NCBI RefSeq assembly: GCF_027812955.1
Contig: NZ_JAPYZV010000001.1
Coordinates: forward strand, 485,769 to 549,768
Direction: 5' to 3'
Length of the DNA stretch: 64,000 bases
Source: Pedococcus sp. 5OH_020
GTDB taxonomy: Bacteria > Actinomycetota > Actinomycetes > Actinomycetales > Dermatophilaceae
Part shown: positions 23,953 to 32,804 of the stretch, piece by piece
Layout: every line of letters begins with the position of its first letter
Position numbering within the stretch: position 1 is the first letter of the stretch
The notes under the pieces: model-generated
Told to the model about the DNA's origin: nothing
The model's database searches: none
Seen by the model: the letters and a program-made list of their open reading frames with translations, nothing else
Made by a program: the position numbers and the translations under genes

Positions 23953-26067
23953 GTGAGCAGCCGCGCGCCCCGCAGCTACCCGTATGTCCGCGACCCCGGT
24001 GACCTTCCCCTCCTGCGCGGCGAGGGGTGGGCGGGCTGGCTCGTCACCCGCACCGTCGTGTGGTCGGCGCTCGTGCTGGTACTCGGCTCTGTCGCTGCGG
24101 GCCTCTTGGCGCTCCTCGGGCTGTGGCACCCGGGGGTGGCCGTCCCGGTGCTGCTGCTGCTCGCCGTGGCGGCTCGGTACGGCGCCGCTGTGGTGCCCGT
24201 GCGGCCCCTGCCGGTCTGGTCGGCAGCGCTTCTCGTCACCTTCTCCCTGGCGGCGGCCACGTGGGCGGGAGTGACGCACTCCGAGCAGGTGCTGCCCCGC
24301 CGGGACTCCGGCTCGTACCTCCAGTCTGCGATCCAGCTCTCCTCCGGACATTCCCGGCCCATCACCGTCTCGCCAGACTCCGTCGGAGGGTCGGGCGTCC
24401 TCGCTGTCCCCGGCGTCACGCTGGCCAGCCCTGCGTTCTTCGCCACGGGCACCCCGAAGCACCCCACCCTCCAACCGCAGTTCCCGATCGGCGCCTCCGC
24501 CTGGTACTCCGTCGCCTGGTGGGGCGCGGGACGGGCCGGCGCGGCCTGGGCGCCGGCCATCCTGTTCGGGCTCACCGTGCTCGCGGTCGGGTGGCTCGCC
24601 TCGACCGTCGTCGGCTCCCGGTGGGGGCCGCTGGCGGCAGCCGGGACGGCGCTGCTGTTCCCCCTGGTGCATGTCGCGCGCTCGACGTACTCGGAGCCCC
24701 TCGCCCTTCCCGTCCTGGCTGCAGGGCTCGTGACCATGGGGCTGGCGGCTCGCAGTGCGCGGGTCGTGGACGTCGCGATCGCCCGGCGCACCGCGGTCGT
24801 CGCGGGCGTCCTCCTGGGCGGAGCGGTCGTCATCAGGATCGACGCTCTGCGTGAGGTGGTGCTGGTGGTGCCGGTGGTGGTGCTCGCCGCGCTCCAGCGC
24901 CAGGCCCACGCCAGGCCCCTCGGGGTGTCGACTGCAGTCTCTGCCGCCGTGGCCTTCGGCCTCACCTGGCTGACGTCGAGCCAGTACCTCGGCAGCATCG
25001 CCGGCTCGCTGCTCCCGCTGGTGGCCCTCGGGATGGCGGTCTGCGTCCTCGGTGCCGTCCTGCTGTTGGGGGCACGGCGACGGTGGGCCATGCCTTCGCT
25101 CGTCCAGGCGTGGCTCGCCCGCGCGCTGGCGGCCGCGTTCGTGGTGATCGGCCTCGTCCTGGCCAGCCGCCCCTGGTGGCAGGTCGTACGCCAGTCGGCC
25201 GCGGACCCCGGCGCCAGGGTTGTCGCCGGGCTGCAGGCCCGCCAGGGCTTGGCTGTCGACGGCGGCCGTACCTATGCCGAGCACACCGTCGTGTGGATGT
25301 CCTGGTGGGTCGGACCGGCCGCCCTGGTGCTGGCCCTGCTGGCAACCGCGGTGCTCGCGCACCGAGCGACGTCCGCGTGGGTGGACTCGCACGTGCTGCC
25401 GGCCTGGACAGGGGTGGCCATCGTGACGGTCGGGTCGACGCTGCTCACGCTCTACCGCCCGGGCATCACTCCGGACCACCCGTGGGCTGACCGACGGCTT
25501 CTCGTCGCGTTACCGACTGTGGTGGTGCTGACCGTGGCCTGCGCCGCGGTCGCGTCGCGGTGGTCCACCCGACGGCTGCCGTATGCCGTCAACGTCGCGG
25601 TGAGCGCCGGTGTGGCTGGTGCCCTGCTCGTTCCGACAGCGTGGGCCACGTGGCCGCATGCCACCGAGCGGGTGGAACGGGGCGAATGGTCGGCGGTGGA
25701 CCACGTGTGTGCGGCCCTGCGGCCCGGCGACGTCGCGCTGATGGTCGACTCGAGGGCGGCGAACGAGTGGCCGCAGGTGCTGCGTGGCTACTGCGGCGTC
25801 AGCGCGCTGTCCACGACCTCGGCCCTGCGCGGGGACCCGACGCGGATGAGGGCCGTCGTCGACCAGGTCGCGCGGGCGGTCGACGCCCGCGGCGGGCGAC
25901 TGGTCCTGGTGGCTGCGGACTCCCCGGACCTGGTGAGGCGGCTCGGCTCGGGCGCTCCGGTCGTGGTTGTGGACGTACGTGTCCAGGAGGACGCCCGGCT
26001 GTTGGAGCGGCGACCCGACTCGTTGGTGGAGCTCCCGGTCCAGGTGTGGCTGGGGCGCGGGGAGTGA
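23953..26067 (+). CDS. Large polytopic membrane protein, GT-C glycosyltransferase-like
   Basis: A 704-residue protein with about 13 hydrophobic segments. The first large extracytoplasmic loop carries LPRRDSGSYLQSA, an acidic motif at the place where GT-C (GT39/ArnT-like) enzymes hold their catalytic Asp, and a conserved-looking PQFPIGASAWYS. The last ~150 residues are soluble and Rossmann-like (GDVALMVDSRAANEWPQV). GTG 23953 is chosen because the open frame further upstream overlaps the divergent tagD, and because of the -10 element nine nucleotides before it. No specific family is recognised. A mannosyl- or arabinosyl-type transfer from polyprenyl phosphate is only a suggestion. Confidence 0.7.
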   Translation: MSSRAPRSYPYVRDPGDLPLLRGEGWAGWLVTRTVVWSALVLVLGSVAAGLLALLGLWHPGVAVPVLLLLAVAARYGAAVVPVRPLPVWSAALLVTFSLAAATWAGVTHSEQVLPRRDSGSYLQSAIQLSSGHSRPITVSPDSVGGSGVLAVPGVTLASPAFFATGTPKHPTLQPQFPIGASAWYSVAWWGAGRAGAAWAPAILFGLTVLAVGWLASTVVGSRWGPLAAAGTALLFPLVHVARSTYSEPLALPVLAAGLVTMGLAARSARVVDVAIARRTAVVAGVLLGGAVVIRIDALREVVLVVPVVVLAALQRQAHARPLGVSTAVSAAVAFGLTWLTSSQYLGSIAGSLLPLVALGMAVCVLGAVLLLGARRRWAMPSLVQAWLARALAAAFVVIGLVLASRPWWQVVRQSAADPGARVVAGLQARQGLAVDGGRTYAEHTVVWMSWWVGPAALVLALLATAVLAHRATSAWVDSHVLPAWTGVAIVTVGSTLLTLYRPGITPDHPWADRRLLVALPTVVVLTVACAAVASRWSTRRLPYAVNVAVSAGVAGALLVPTAWATWPHATERVERGEWSAVDHVCAALRPGDVALMVDSRAANEWPQVLRGYCGVSALSTTSALRGDPTRMRAVVDQVARAVDARGGRLVLVAADSPDLVRRLGSGAPVVVVDVRVQEDARLLERRPDSLVELPVQVWLGRGE

Positions 26068-26143
26068 GCCATGGGTTCGACAGCCGGGATGGCCGGGGCC
26101 GACGGCTCACCGGAAGGGCCGGCGCGCGCCTGGCCGGGCCTCG

Positions 26144-26178
26144 GTCAGCGCGGGAGTCAGCGCGGGAGTCAGCGCGCG
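26144..26178. repeat. 12-bp tandem repeat, about 2.8 copies
   Basis: GTCAGCGCGGGA occurs twice back to back (26144-26155, 26156-26167) and a third, partial copy follows. It lies between convergent genes, next to the 26-bp duplication. Confidence 0.7.
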
Positions 26179-26185
26179 GTCGGCC

Positions 26186-26237
26186 GGGGTCAGCGCCGGG
26201 CGAAGGCGTCGGGGGTCAGCGCCGGGCGAAGGCGTCG
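26186..26237. repeat. 26-bp perfect tandem duplication spanning the 3' end of the IMPase gene
   Basis: The unit GGGGTCAGCGCCGGGCGAAG continued by GCGTCG (26186-26211) is repeated exactly at 26212-26237. The second copy contains the last codons and stop of the minus-strand IMPase; the first copy is an untranslated duplicate just downstream of the stop. Confidence 0.9.
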
Positions 26238-27004
26238 GGGGCCTGGCGGCGGACGGCGGCATACGTCGCGCGGTCCGCGGCCACGATGATGCCCGGTGTG
26301 AGCGACGTCGGGGCATAAGGCCTTCCGTCCGGGTGGCCGACGGCGCCGCCTGCCTCGCGAACCATGAGGGATCCGGGAGAGTGGTCCCACGGGCTGTTGC
26401 GCGCGTAGAGGATGTAGTCGGTGGCGCCCTCCATGAGGCGCGGGTAGTCGACGCCGCAGCACACCCACGACCCGACCAGGGGTGGCAGCGTCCCGAAGCT
26501 GTGCCCGCGCAGCGGCCAGATCGACGTCACGCCTCGGGGCTCGTCGGCGTCGGCCACCGGTGCCCGGGTCACGCGCTCGCCGTCGCGCCAGACGCCCGCG
26601 CCCTTCTCGGCGACCCAGGCCACCTCGTGCTCGGGCTGCCAGATCCAGCCGCGGACCGTCTCGCCACCCCTGACCTCACTCACCATGACGGCGTGGTCCG
26701 GCGAACCATGGACGAAGTTCTTGGTGCCGTCGACGGGGTCCACGGTGAAGGCATGCTCGGCCGCGACGAACTGGGCGATGGCGGTGCGGTCCGTCGCCGT
26801 GCGCTCCTCGCCGAGGATGAACGCGCCGGGGAACGCCGCCGACAGCTCCCGGGTGAGGATGACCTCCGACTCCTGGTCGGCGACGGTGACGAGGTCACCG
26901 GGGTTCTTCTCCATCACCTCGCCGTCGGCCAGCGATCGGAACCGCGGCGTGATGACCTCGGCCGCGACGTGCTTCATCAGGTCAAGCACCTGTTCGGTGT
27001 CCAC
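26216..27004 (-). CDS. Inositol monophosphatase family phosphatase (HisN/IMPase/CysQ-like)
   Basis: Metal-dependent phosphatase of 262 residues. All family sites are present: VADQE (Asp43), GEER (Glu66-Glu67), DPVDGTKNF (Asp89, Asp92) and a C-terminal SPWDHSPG with the third metal Asp. Possible substrates are inositol phosphate, histidinol phosphate or PAP; the motif set does not choose among them. GTG 27004 gives the normal length, and an upstream extension to 27079 would run into the neighbouring leader. A 26-bp tandem duplication follows immediately downstream of its stop. Confidence 0.88.
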   Translation of the reverse strand: MDTEQVLDLMKHVAAEVITPRFRSLADGEVMEKNPGDLVTVADQESEVILTRELSAAFPGAFILGEERTATDRTAIAQFVAAEHAFTVDPVDGTKNFVHGSPDHAVMVSEVRGGETVRGWIWQPEHEVAWVAEKGAGVWRDGERVTRAPVADADEPRGVTSIWPLRGHSFGTLPPLVGSWVCCGVDYPRLMEGATDYILYARNSPWDHSPGSLMVREAGGAVGHPDGRPYAPTSLTPGIIVAADRATYAAVRRQAPDAFARR

Positions 27005-27099
27005 GGGACCACCGTTCCATATGACCGCGGCCGTCGGGCGACTGGCCCGTGTCGGCCGGGGCCGCGGGCCGGCGAGCACGGCTCAGCGGCGTCGCCGGG

Positions 27100-27105
27100 T
27101 AGGCT
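27100..27105 (+). promoter_or_regulatory. -10 box TAGGCT before a GT2 gene (leaderless)
   Basis: TAGGCT lies nine nucleotides before ATG 27115, with only CTCGCGAG between and no purine-rich ribosome site of normal spacing. Confidence 0.4.
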
Positions 27106-27114
27106 CCTCGCGAG

Positions 27115-28218
27115 ATGAGCGAGCACCCCAGCACCGGTCCTGATGCACCCGTCACCGAGCAGATTCCGAGCCCCTCCCCGGAGGCCACGGCGAGCTTCGG
27201 CGCCAGAGCCGGCACAGCTCCCCTGCATCAGCAGGCGCCGACGGGACGGTCCGCGCCACCGCATCCGGCCGACGCCGCGTACCTCCCAGGGCCGGCGCCC
27301 GCAGCACAGGCCTCGAGCTCCGACACGATGCATCCCTACGTCACCATCGTGCTGCCCTGCTACAACGAGGCCCAGCACGTGCTGCAGGAGATCGAGCGGA
27401 TCACCGCGGTGATGAACGCCAGCGAGCTCACCTACGAGCTGCTGTGCATCGACGACGCCTCCACCGATGACACGCTCGCGGTCCTGCAGGACGCGGCGAC
27501 CCGCTATGCCAACCTGCGGGTCATGCCGTTCCGGCGCAACGGTGGGTCGGGGACGGCCCGCCGGATCGGCACCCAGCAGGCCCTCGGCGACATCGTCGTC
27601 TGGACCGACGCGGACATGACGTACGAGAACGAGCGCATCCCGGAGCTGGTCCGCATCCTGCGCGACGACCCGTCGTACGACCAGGTCGTGGGGGCGCGGA
27701 CCACGGAGGAGGGGACGCACAAGTGGGCCCGCGTGCCTGCGAAGTGGCTGATCCGCAAGATCGCCGAGAAGCTCACGAACCAGACGATCCCGGACCTGAA
27801 CAGCGGGCTGCGCGCCTTCCGCCGCGAGGTCTCCCTGCCGTACCTGCGGCTGCTGCCTCCGGGCTTCAGCTGCGTCACGACCATCACGCTGGCGTTCCTG
27901 AGCAACCAGCACGACATCAAGTACGTCCCCACGAGCTATGCGAAGCGGGCGGGCGTCAGCAAGTTCCACTTCGCCCACGACGCGTACCGCTACATCCTCC
28001 AGGTGCTCCGGATGGTCATGTACTTCGACCCGCTCAAGGTCCTGATGCCCCCCGCCCTGTGGCTCATCGTCATCGGGCTCGTCAAGGGCGTCGTCGACAT
28101 GGTGCGGCACCCGTTCTACTTCCCGGCGAGCACGGTGCTGCTGGTGGTGAGCGGCATCATGATCGGCTCCCTCGCGCTGCTGTCCGACCTCGTCGTCCGC
28201 TCCAGGGCCGGAGTGTGA
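27115..28218 (+). CDS. Family 2 glycosyltransferase with C-terminal membrane anchor (polyprenyl-phosphate sugar transferase-like)
   Basis: A 367-residue protein. A ~75-residue Pro/Ala-rich disordered N-terminus precedes a GT-A domain with VTIVLPCYNEA, CIDDASTDDT, NGGSGTARRIG and the metal-binding WTDADMTYE. Two hydrophobic helices near residues 310-360 (PPALWLIVIGLVKGVV and STVLLVVSGIMIG) should anchor it, as in DPM1/GtrB-like enzymes that make polyprenyl-phosphate sugars. It starts a four-gene run with a GT4 fusion, a flippase-like protein and a methyltransferase. Confidence 0.88.
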   Translation: MSEHPSTGPDAPVTEQIPSPSPEATASFGARAGTAPLHQQAPTGRSAPPHPADAAYLPGPAPAAQASSSDTMHPYVTIVLPCYNEAQHVLQEIERITAVMNASELTYELLCIDDASTDDTLAVLQDAATRYANLRVMPFRRNGGSGTARRIGTQQALGDIVVWTDADMTYENERIPELVRILRDDPSYDQVVGARTTEEGTHKWARVPAKWLIRKIAEKLTNQTIPDLNSGLRAFRREVSLPYLRLLPPGFSCVTTITLAFLSNQHDIKYVPTSYAKRAGVSKFHFAHDAYRYILQVLRMVMYFDPLKVLMPPALWLIVIGLVKGVVDMVRHPFYFPASTVLLVVSGIMIGSLALLSDLVVRSRAGV

Positions 28219-28273
28219 CCGCCCAGCCGTATGCCGCGCGGCCCGAGCGCGGCCTCCGCTCCAGGAACGCTCG

Positions 28274-30214
28274 GTGACCCCGGCCGCCGCGCTCAAGGTC
28301 GCCGTCGTCGGGCCCACGCATCCGTACAAGGGCGGGGTCGCCGCGCACACCACCACCCTGGCCCACGAGCTCGCTGAAGCCGGCCATGACGTCACCCTGG
28401 TCGCGTGGTCGCACCTCTACCCCAGCAGGCTCTACCCCGGCGAACAGGCGGTGCCCAGCGGCACGCCGGACGTGGCGCCGTTCCCGCGGACCGTGCGGGC
28501 GCTGAGCTGGGCCCGCCCGGACACCTGGGTCCGGACCGGCCGGCGGCTTCGCGGGTTCGACGTGGTCCTCCTCGTCCAGGTCATCCCAGCCGTCGTCCCG
28601 GCACACCTCGCCCTCCTGCGAGCGGCCGGGGTCGGCCGTCGGTCAGCGGTGGGCCGGCGCAGGCAAGGGACCCCACGCACCGTCGTCGTGGCGCACAACG
28701 TCCTACCGCACGAGCCGCACGCCGGGGAGCGCCAGCTGATGCGGCAGCTCTTCGAGCGGGTGGACTCCGTTCTGGTCCACAGTGACTCCCAGGCGCGGCT
28801 GGCCTACGAGCTGGACGCGGCGCGCGTGTCCGTGACGGAGCTACCGCCGCACCTGCCTGGCGGGGCGCCGCTGGACCGCGCTCCGCACGACGGCCCTCCC
28901 CGCCTGCTCGCGCTGGGGATGGTGCGGCAGTACAAGGGTGTGGACCTGCTCCTCGAGGCCCTCGCCCACGTCCCGGGACCGACCCTCACGGTGGCCGGGG
29001 AGATGTGGGGCTCCAGCGGTGAGCGGGTCAAGACGCTGGCCCAGGACCCGCGGCTGCGCGAGCGGGTCGAGGTCCACAGCGGCTACGTCCCGGCTGACCG
29101 CCTGGCACCGCTGCTCGCCTCGCACGACGTCCTGACGCTGACGTACCGCAGCGCGACGGCCTCCCAGAACGCCCTGCTCGGGCAGCACCATGGCCTGGCC
29201 GTCCTCGCCTCGGACGTGGGGACCTTCGCCGCGCAGGTCCGCGACGGCGTCGACGGTCTCCTCGTCCCGCCGGGGGACCGGGAGGCGCTCGTGGCCGCGC
29301 TGCGACGCCTTGCCGAGCCTGGGTACGCCGACAAGCTGCGGGCGGGAGTGCGCCCGCCCGACCTGTCCGGCCCCTGGGCACGGTATGTCGGGGCGATCGA
29401 GGCGCTCGCCTCCGTGGAGCCTGCGGCGGACGACGCAGTGGAAGCCGGCGACGGCGGGGCGACGGAGGGTGCCGCGGAAGGTGCCAGCGGGGCCGCTGTC
29501 GTGGTGGGGCACCTCAGACACCGTGCGGCCGGCCTGGCCCGCCGCGTGGTGGCCGCCTCCCGCCCGGAGGTCGTCCTGGGCCGGACGGACCTCCCCGACT
29601 GGGTGAGGGCCTCGGACATCCTGGCGGACGGGGACGACGCGGACGGGGCCAAGGACCTCGCCCGGCGCCTCGGTCTGCCGCGCTGCGGTGACGCCATCGC
29701 CGCCTGGGCCGCCCTCGGCGCTCTCGCCGCCATCGTGCGCGTGCGCGACGACGGCCGCAGGAGCGCCGTCATCGTCGACGAGTCCGGCGGCCGGTCCCCG
29801 CTGTCGCGGTGGGCCCGCGCCATCGGGTTCGCGCCGGTCGAGCTCGAGCTGACCGGGCACCGGTCCTCCGTGGAGGTCCTCGACGTGGACACCGCCTCCC
29901 TCGACGTCGTCGTCCGGCTCCATCCCGGCGGCTGCGATGCCGACGACATCGACGAGGCGATGAGCCAGGCCTCGTGGGCCCTGAAGTCGGGGGGTCTGCT
30001 GTGCGTGACCCTGCCGATCGGTCCTTCCGGCGCTGAGGGCGCCCTGGGTCCCGCGGACGTCCGTGGCGTGCTGGCGCGCGCCCACGAGCTCGGCTTCGTC
30101 CTGGTGGGGGACCTCGACGGGGACATCACCGGCAGGATGCGCCAGGCCTCGGACAGCTCGACCCGCACGGATGCGGCCTACGGGCTCCTGCGTCTGACCC
30201 TGCGGCGGCGCTGA
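28274..30214 (+). CDS. GT4 glycosyltransferase fused to a methyltransferase-like C-terminal domain
   Basis: Residues 1-~385 form a GT-B (family 4) enzyme: VVGPTHPYKGGVAAHT at the N-terminus, MVRQYKGVDLLLEAL and the TYRSATASQNALLGQHHGLAV acceptor/donor region, though the classical EX7E is altered. A linker rich in Ala, Glu and Gly (~390-415) joins a ~230-residue second domain whose end resembles a class I methyltransferase (LDVVVRLHPGG, ALKSGGLLCVTLP). The SAM motif I is not recognisable (IVDESGGRSPLSRW in its place), so this domain may be inactive or bind something else. The GTG start leaves 55 nt to the previous gene; the stop overlaps the next ATG (TGATG). Confidence 0.75.
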   Translation: MTPAAALKVAVVGPTHPYKGGVAAHTTTLAHELAEAGHDVTLVAWSHLYPSRLYPGEQAVPSGTPDVAPFPRTVRALSWARPDTWVRTGRRLRGFDVVLLVQVIPAVVPAHLALLRAAGVGRRSAVGRRRQGTPRTVVVAHNVLPHEPHAGERQLMRQLFERVDSVLVHSDSQARLAYELDAARVSVTELPPHLPGGAPLDRAPHDGPPRLLALGMVRQYKGVDLLLEALAHVPGPTLTVAGEMWGSSGERVKTLAQDPRLRERVEVHSGYVPADRLAPLLASHDVLTLTYRSATASQNALLGQHHGLAVLASDVGTFAAQVRDGVDGLLVPPGDREALVAALRRLAEPGYADKLRAGVRPPDLSGPWARYVGAIEALASVEPAADDAVEAGDGGATEGAAEGASGAAVVVGHLRHRAAGLARRVVAASRPEVVLGRTDLPDWVRASDILADGDDADGAKDLARRLGLPRCGDAIAAWAALGALAAIVRVRDDGRRSAVIVDESGGRSPLSRWARAIGFAPVELELTGHRSSVEVLDVDTASLDVVVRLHPGGCDADDIDEAMSQASWALKSGGLLCVTLPIGPSGAEGALGPADVRGVLARAHELGFVLVGDLDGDITGRMRQASDSSTRTDAAYGLLRLTLRRR

Positions 30215-31218
30215 TGACGCGCGCCCGGCTCTTCACCCTCCTGCGCGTGCTGCTGGCCCTGCTCGTCGTCGTGGCCGTCGGCGTCGCGGTGGCCCGGAAC
30301 TGGGCAGCCGTCTCCACGGACATCCGCCGGATCGACGCGGGCACCTTCGCCCTGGCTGTGGTCCTGGTCTGCATCCCGCCCGTCCTCACCATGCTGGGCT
30401 GGCGGGTCCTGCTCGCCGACCTCGGCTCGCCTCTGCACCTGGCACCGTCGGGTGGCATCTTCCTGGTCGGGCAGCTCGGCAAGTACCTGCCTGGCGCGGT
30501 CTGGAGCATCGTCGCCCAGGCCGAGATGGGAGCACGGCTGCACATCCCGCGCCGCCGCTCCGCCGTCGTGGCCTTCGTCACCGTCGCGCTCGCGGCCATC
30601 TGCGGGCTCATCGTCGGGTTGCCGGCGCTGCCCCTGCTCATCTCTCGCGACGACACCGCAGGCACCGGCTGGATGCTCGTGCTGGCGGTGCCGTTGCTGG
30701 CGGTCGTGCTGTGGCCCCCGCTGCTCAACTGGGGCGTCGCCACCATCCTGCGGGTGCTGCACAGGGAGCCGCTGGAGCACCAGCTCTCGGGCCGCGCCAT
30801 CCTGCTGGCCACCGCCTGCTTCATCAGCGCCTGGCTGTGCTCAGGGCTCCACGCGTTCGTCCTGGCGCGGGCGGTCGGCTCCGGACAACACTCGTCGTCC
30901 CTCGCTCTGGCCACCATCTCCGGCTTCGCGCTGGCGTCGTCGGTGGCCATGTTCAGCGTCCTGCTGCCTGCCGGGGTGGGGGTGCGGGAGGGCCTGCTGG
31001 TGCTGCTGCTCGCGCCCCTGACCTCCACGTCGGCCGCCACGGCCGTCGTCGTGCTGTCGCGCTTCCTGACCGTTGCCGCCGATGTGCTGTTCGCTCTGCT
31101 GGGCTGGGGGTACGCGCGCTCCCACCACCTCATCACCTCGCGTGAGGAGCGGGCTCGGGAGGGCATCGTCGTCGGCGAGCCCGACGACGGACAGGTGGGG
31201 ACCGCCCATGGGCAGTGA
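30214..31218 (+). CDS. Lysylphosphatidylglycerol synthase TM-like / flippase-like integral membrane protein (UPF0104)
   Basis: A 334-residue membrane protein with about eight hydrophobic segments, of the UPF0104/LPG synthase TM-region type (Pfam PF03706 class). The family-typical segment VGQLGKYLPGAVWSIVAQAEMG is visible (around 85-107), as is LPAGVGVREGLLVLLL near the C-terminus. No soluble aminoacyl-transfer domain is attached, so it is not a complete MprF. The start overlaps the stop of the GT4 fusion (TGATG) and its end overlaps the next methyltransferase by 11 bp. A role in lipid-linked glycan translocation is inferred. Confidence 0.8.
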   Translation: MTRARLFTLLRVLLALLVVVAVGVAVARNWAAVSTDIRRIDAGTFALAVVLVCIPPVLTMLGWRVLLADLGSPLHLAPSGGIFLVGQLGKYLPGAVWSIVAQAEMGARLHIPRRRSAVVAFVTVALAAICGLIVGLPALPLLISRDDTAGTGWMLVLAVPLLAVVLWPPLLNWGVATILRVLHREPLEHQLSGRAILLATACFISAWLCSGLHAFVLARAVGSGQHSSSLALATISGFALASSVAMFSVLLPAGVGVREGLLVLLLAPLTSTSAATAVVVLSRFLTVAADVLFALLGWGYARSHHLITSREERAREGIVVGEPDDGQVGTAHGQ

Positions 31219-32011
31219 GCCACAGGAGCGGGCGGAGCAGCTGGCCTACTCCGAGCTCATGGCCGCCATGCTCGACGAGCGCAAGCGGCGCCAGAAGGCC
31301 CAGAAGATCCTCGCGGTCGTCCGGCATGCGCTGGGGCGGGAGAGCCTGGACGGGCTCACTGCCCTGGATGTCGGGTGCTCCGCCGGGTTCATCGCGGACG
31401 AGCTGGCGCTGGCGGGCGCGCGGACGACCGGTGTGGACATCGACGAGCCCGGGCTGGCCAAGGCGCGCGAGCGGTTCGGTCAGCGGGTGGACTTCCGGGT
31501 GGCTCGCGGTGAGGAGCTGCCCCTGGACGACGACTCCGTGGACGTCGTCGTCCTGAACCACATCTACGAGCACGTCGTCGACCCGGAGGCCGTGGTGGCC
31601 GAGATCCACCGCGTGCTGGCCCCTGCCGGCGTCTTGTACCTGGGGATCGGTCACCGGCACCAGCTGGTCGAGCCGCACTACCGGCTGCCGTTCCTGTCCT
31701 GGCTGCCGCAGCGGGCCGCCGACCGCTACCTGCGGCTGACCCGCAGGGGCGAGCAGTACTACGAGCACTACTACTCGCGCACGGGGCTGCGCCGGCTGTT
31801 CTCCGCCTACGACATCTGGGACTACACCCTCCCCGTGGTGGCCGACCCTGCGGCGTTCGCGGGAACGGACCAGATCCCTGCGTGGGTCTCACGCGTGCCG
31901 GGCAGGCTCCTCGGCGCCGCTGCGCCGCTGGCGCCGACGTACATCTGGGCCGCGTTCAAGGAGGGCGCACCGGCCGGACCGCCGTTGCGCCTGCCTCCCG
32001 CCCATCTGTAG
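31208..32011 (+). CDS. Class I SAM-dependent methyltransferase
   Basis: A 267-residue Rossmann methyltransferase with motif I ALDVGCSAGFIA, acidic loop GVDIDEPG, VVVLNHIYEHV (motif II) and LAPAGVLYLGIG (motif III). The C-terminal third has an HRHQLVEPHYRLPFLSW stretch often seen in methyltransferases that act on lipid-linked or sugar substrates. ATG 31208 overlaps the flippase-like gene by 11 bp, so it belongs to the same operon. Its 3' end lies 3 bp from the convergent DUF3105 gene. Confidence 0.85.
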   Translation: MGSEPQERAEQLAYSELMAAMLDERKRRQKAQKILAVVRHALGRESLDGLTALDVGCSAGFIADELALAGARTTGVDIDEPGLAKARERFGQRVDFRVARGEELPLDDDSVDVVVLNHIYEHVVDPEAVVAEIHRVLAPAGVLYLGIGHRHQLVEPHYRLPFLSWLPQRAADRYLRLTRRGEQYYEHYYSRTGLRRLFSAYDIWDYTLPVVADPAAFAGTDQIPAWVSRVPGRLLGAAAPLAPTYIWAAFKEGAPAGPPLRLPPAHL

Positions 32012-32014
32012 GAG

Positions 32015-32716
32015 CTACGCGGCTCCGGGCTCCTGCGTGTTGGAGGCGGGGTACTTCTTGACGAAGTCGACGATGACCTGGCCGGAGAGGTCGCCGCAGA
32101 GCTGACGGTGGCCGGCATCCTTGGCCCAGTGCGAGAGCGCGTACACCTTGCCCGCCGGGAAGGCGCCGCGTGAGGCGTCCCACTCGACGACCTTGAACTT
32201 CCCCGTGCTGTCCTTGAGCTTGTTGCCCTGGTCGGCGATGTCCTTGAGCAGCGCGGTGTCCTTCACCTTGCTCCCGTCGTACCAGAGGATCGTGTAGCCG
32301 TGCTCGAGGTTGTGGACGAGCGTCTCCAGCGGCGGGCGGTCGCTCGCGGTGTAGAAGTCCCGGCCGCTGACGTCGGGGCTCACGAAGTGCGGCCCGCTGC
32401 TCGGCGGGATGGTCGCGTACTTGACCGAGGTCTGGTTGGGCTTCTGGGTCCCCGGGCCGACATGCTCACCGGAGCCGCTGCTGGGGTCCGTCGTGACCGG
32501 GTCGCACTTGGCTGCCGCGACCGAGACCCCGAGGTTGGGCAGCTGCTTGGACTTCGCGTCGCCGACCGCGAAGGCCACCACACCGCCGAGCGCGGCGAGC
32601 AGGACGAGGCAGCCGATGACGATCCCGATGACGACCTTGCGTTCCTTGGCCTTCTGCTGCTTCTGGATCTCGGCCAGTCGGGCCTTGCGGTCCTGGCTCG
32701 CACGCTTGTTGCTCAC
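32015..32716 (-). CDS. DUF3105 domain membrane-anchored protein
   Basis: A 233-residue protein of unknown function. A charged cytoplasmic start (SNKRASQDRKARLAEIQKQQ) leads to one transmembrane helix (~29-52) and an extracytoplasmic DUF3105 domain with TIPPSSGPHF, LVHNLEHGYTILWYDG and LSHWAKDAG. The His residues in PHF, HNLEH and SHW are the conserved ones and could bind a metal. GTG 32716 has GAGGA six nucleotides upstream. Confidence 0.85.
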   Translation of the reverse strand: MSNKRASQDRKARLAEIQKQQKAKERKVVIGIVIGCLVLLAALGGVVAFAVGDAKSKQLPNLGVSVAAAKCDPVTTDPSSGSGEHVGPGTQKPNQTSVKYATIPPSSGPHFVSPDVSGRDFYTASDRPPLETLVHNLEHGYTILWYDGSKVKDTALLKDIADQGNKLKDSTGKFKVVEWDASRGAFPAGKVYALSHWAKDAGHRQLCGDLSGQVIVDFVKKYPASNTQEPGAA

Positions 32717-32804
32717 GGGGTCCTCGGGAGATGGGGGGCGGGTCCCGCCGAGTCTACGTGCCCCTCCTGCGGTGGTTGTCACAGTGGCAGGACACACTGG
32801 TCGC

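Noticed and set aside
30126-31223. 365-residue open frame on the minus strand
   Set aside because: Antisense of the flippase-like gene. It has no domain, and the plus-strand gene has clear membrane topology and coupled junctions.
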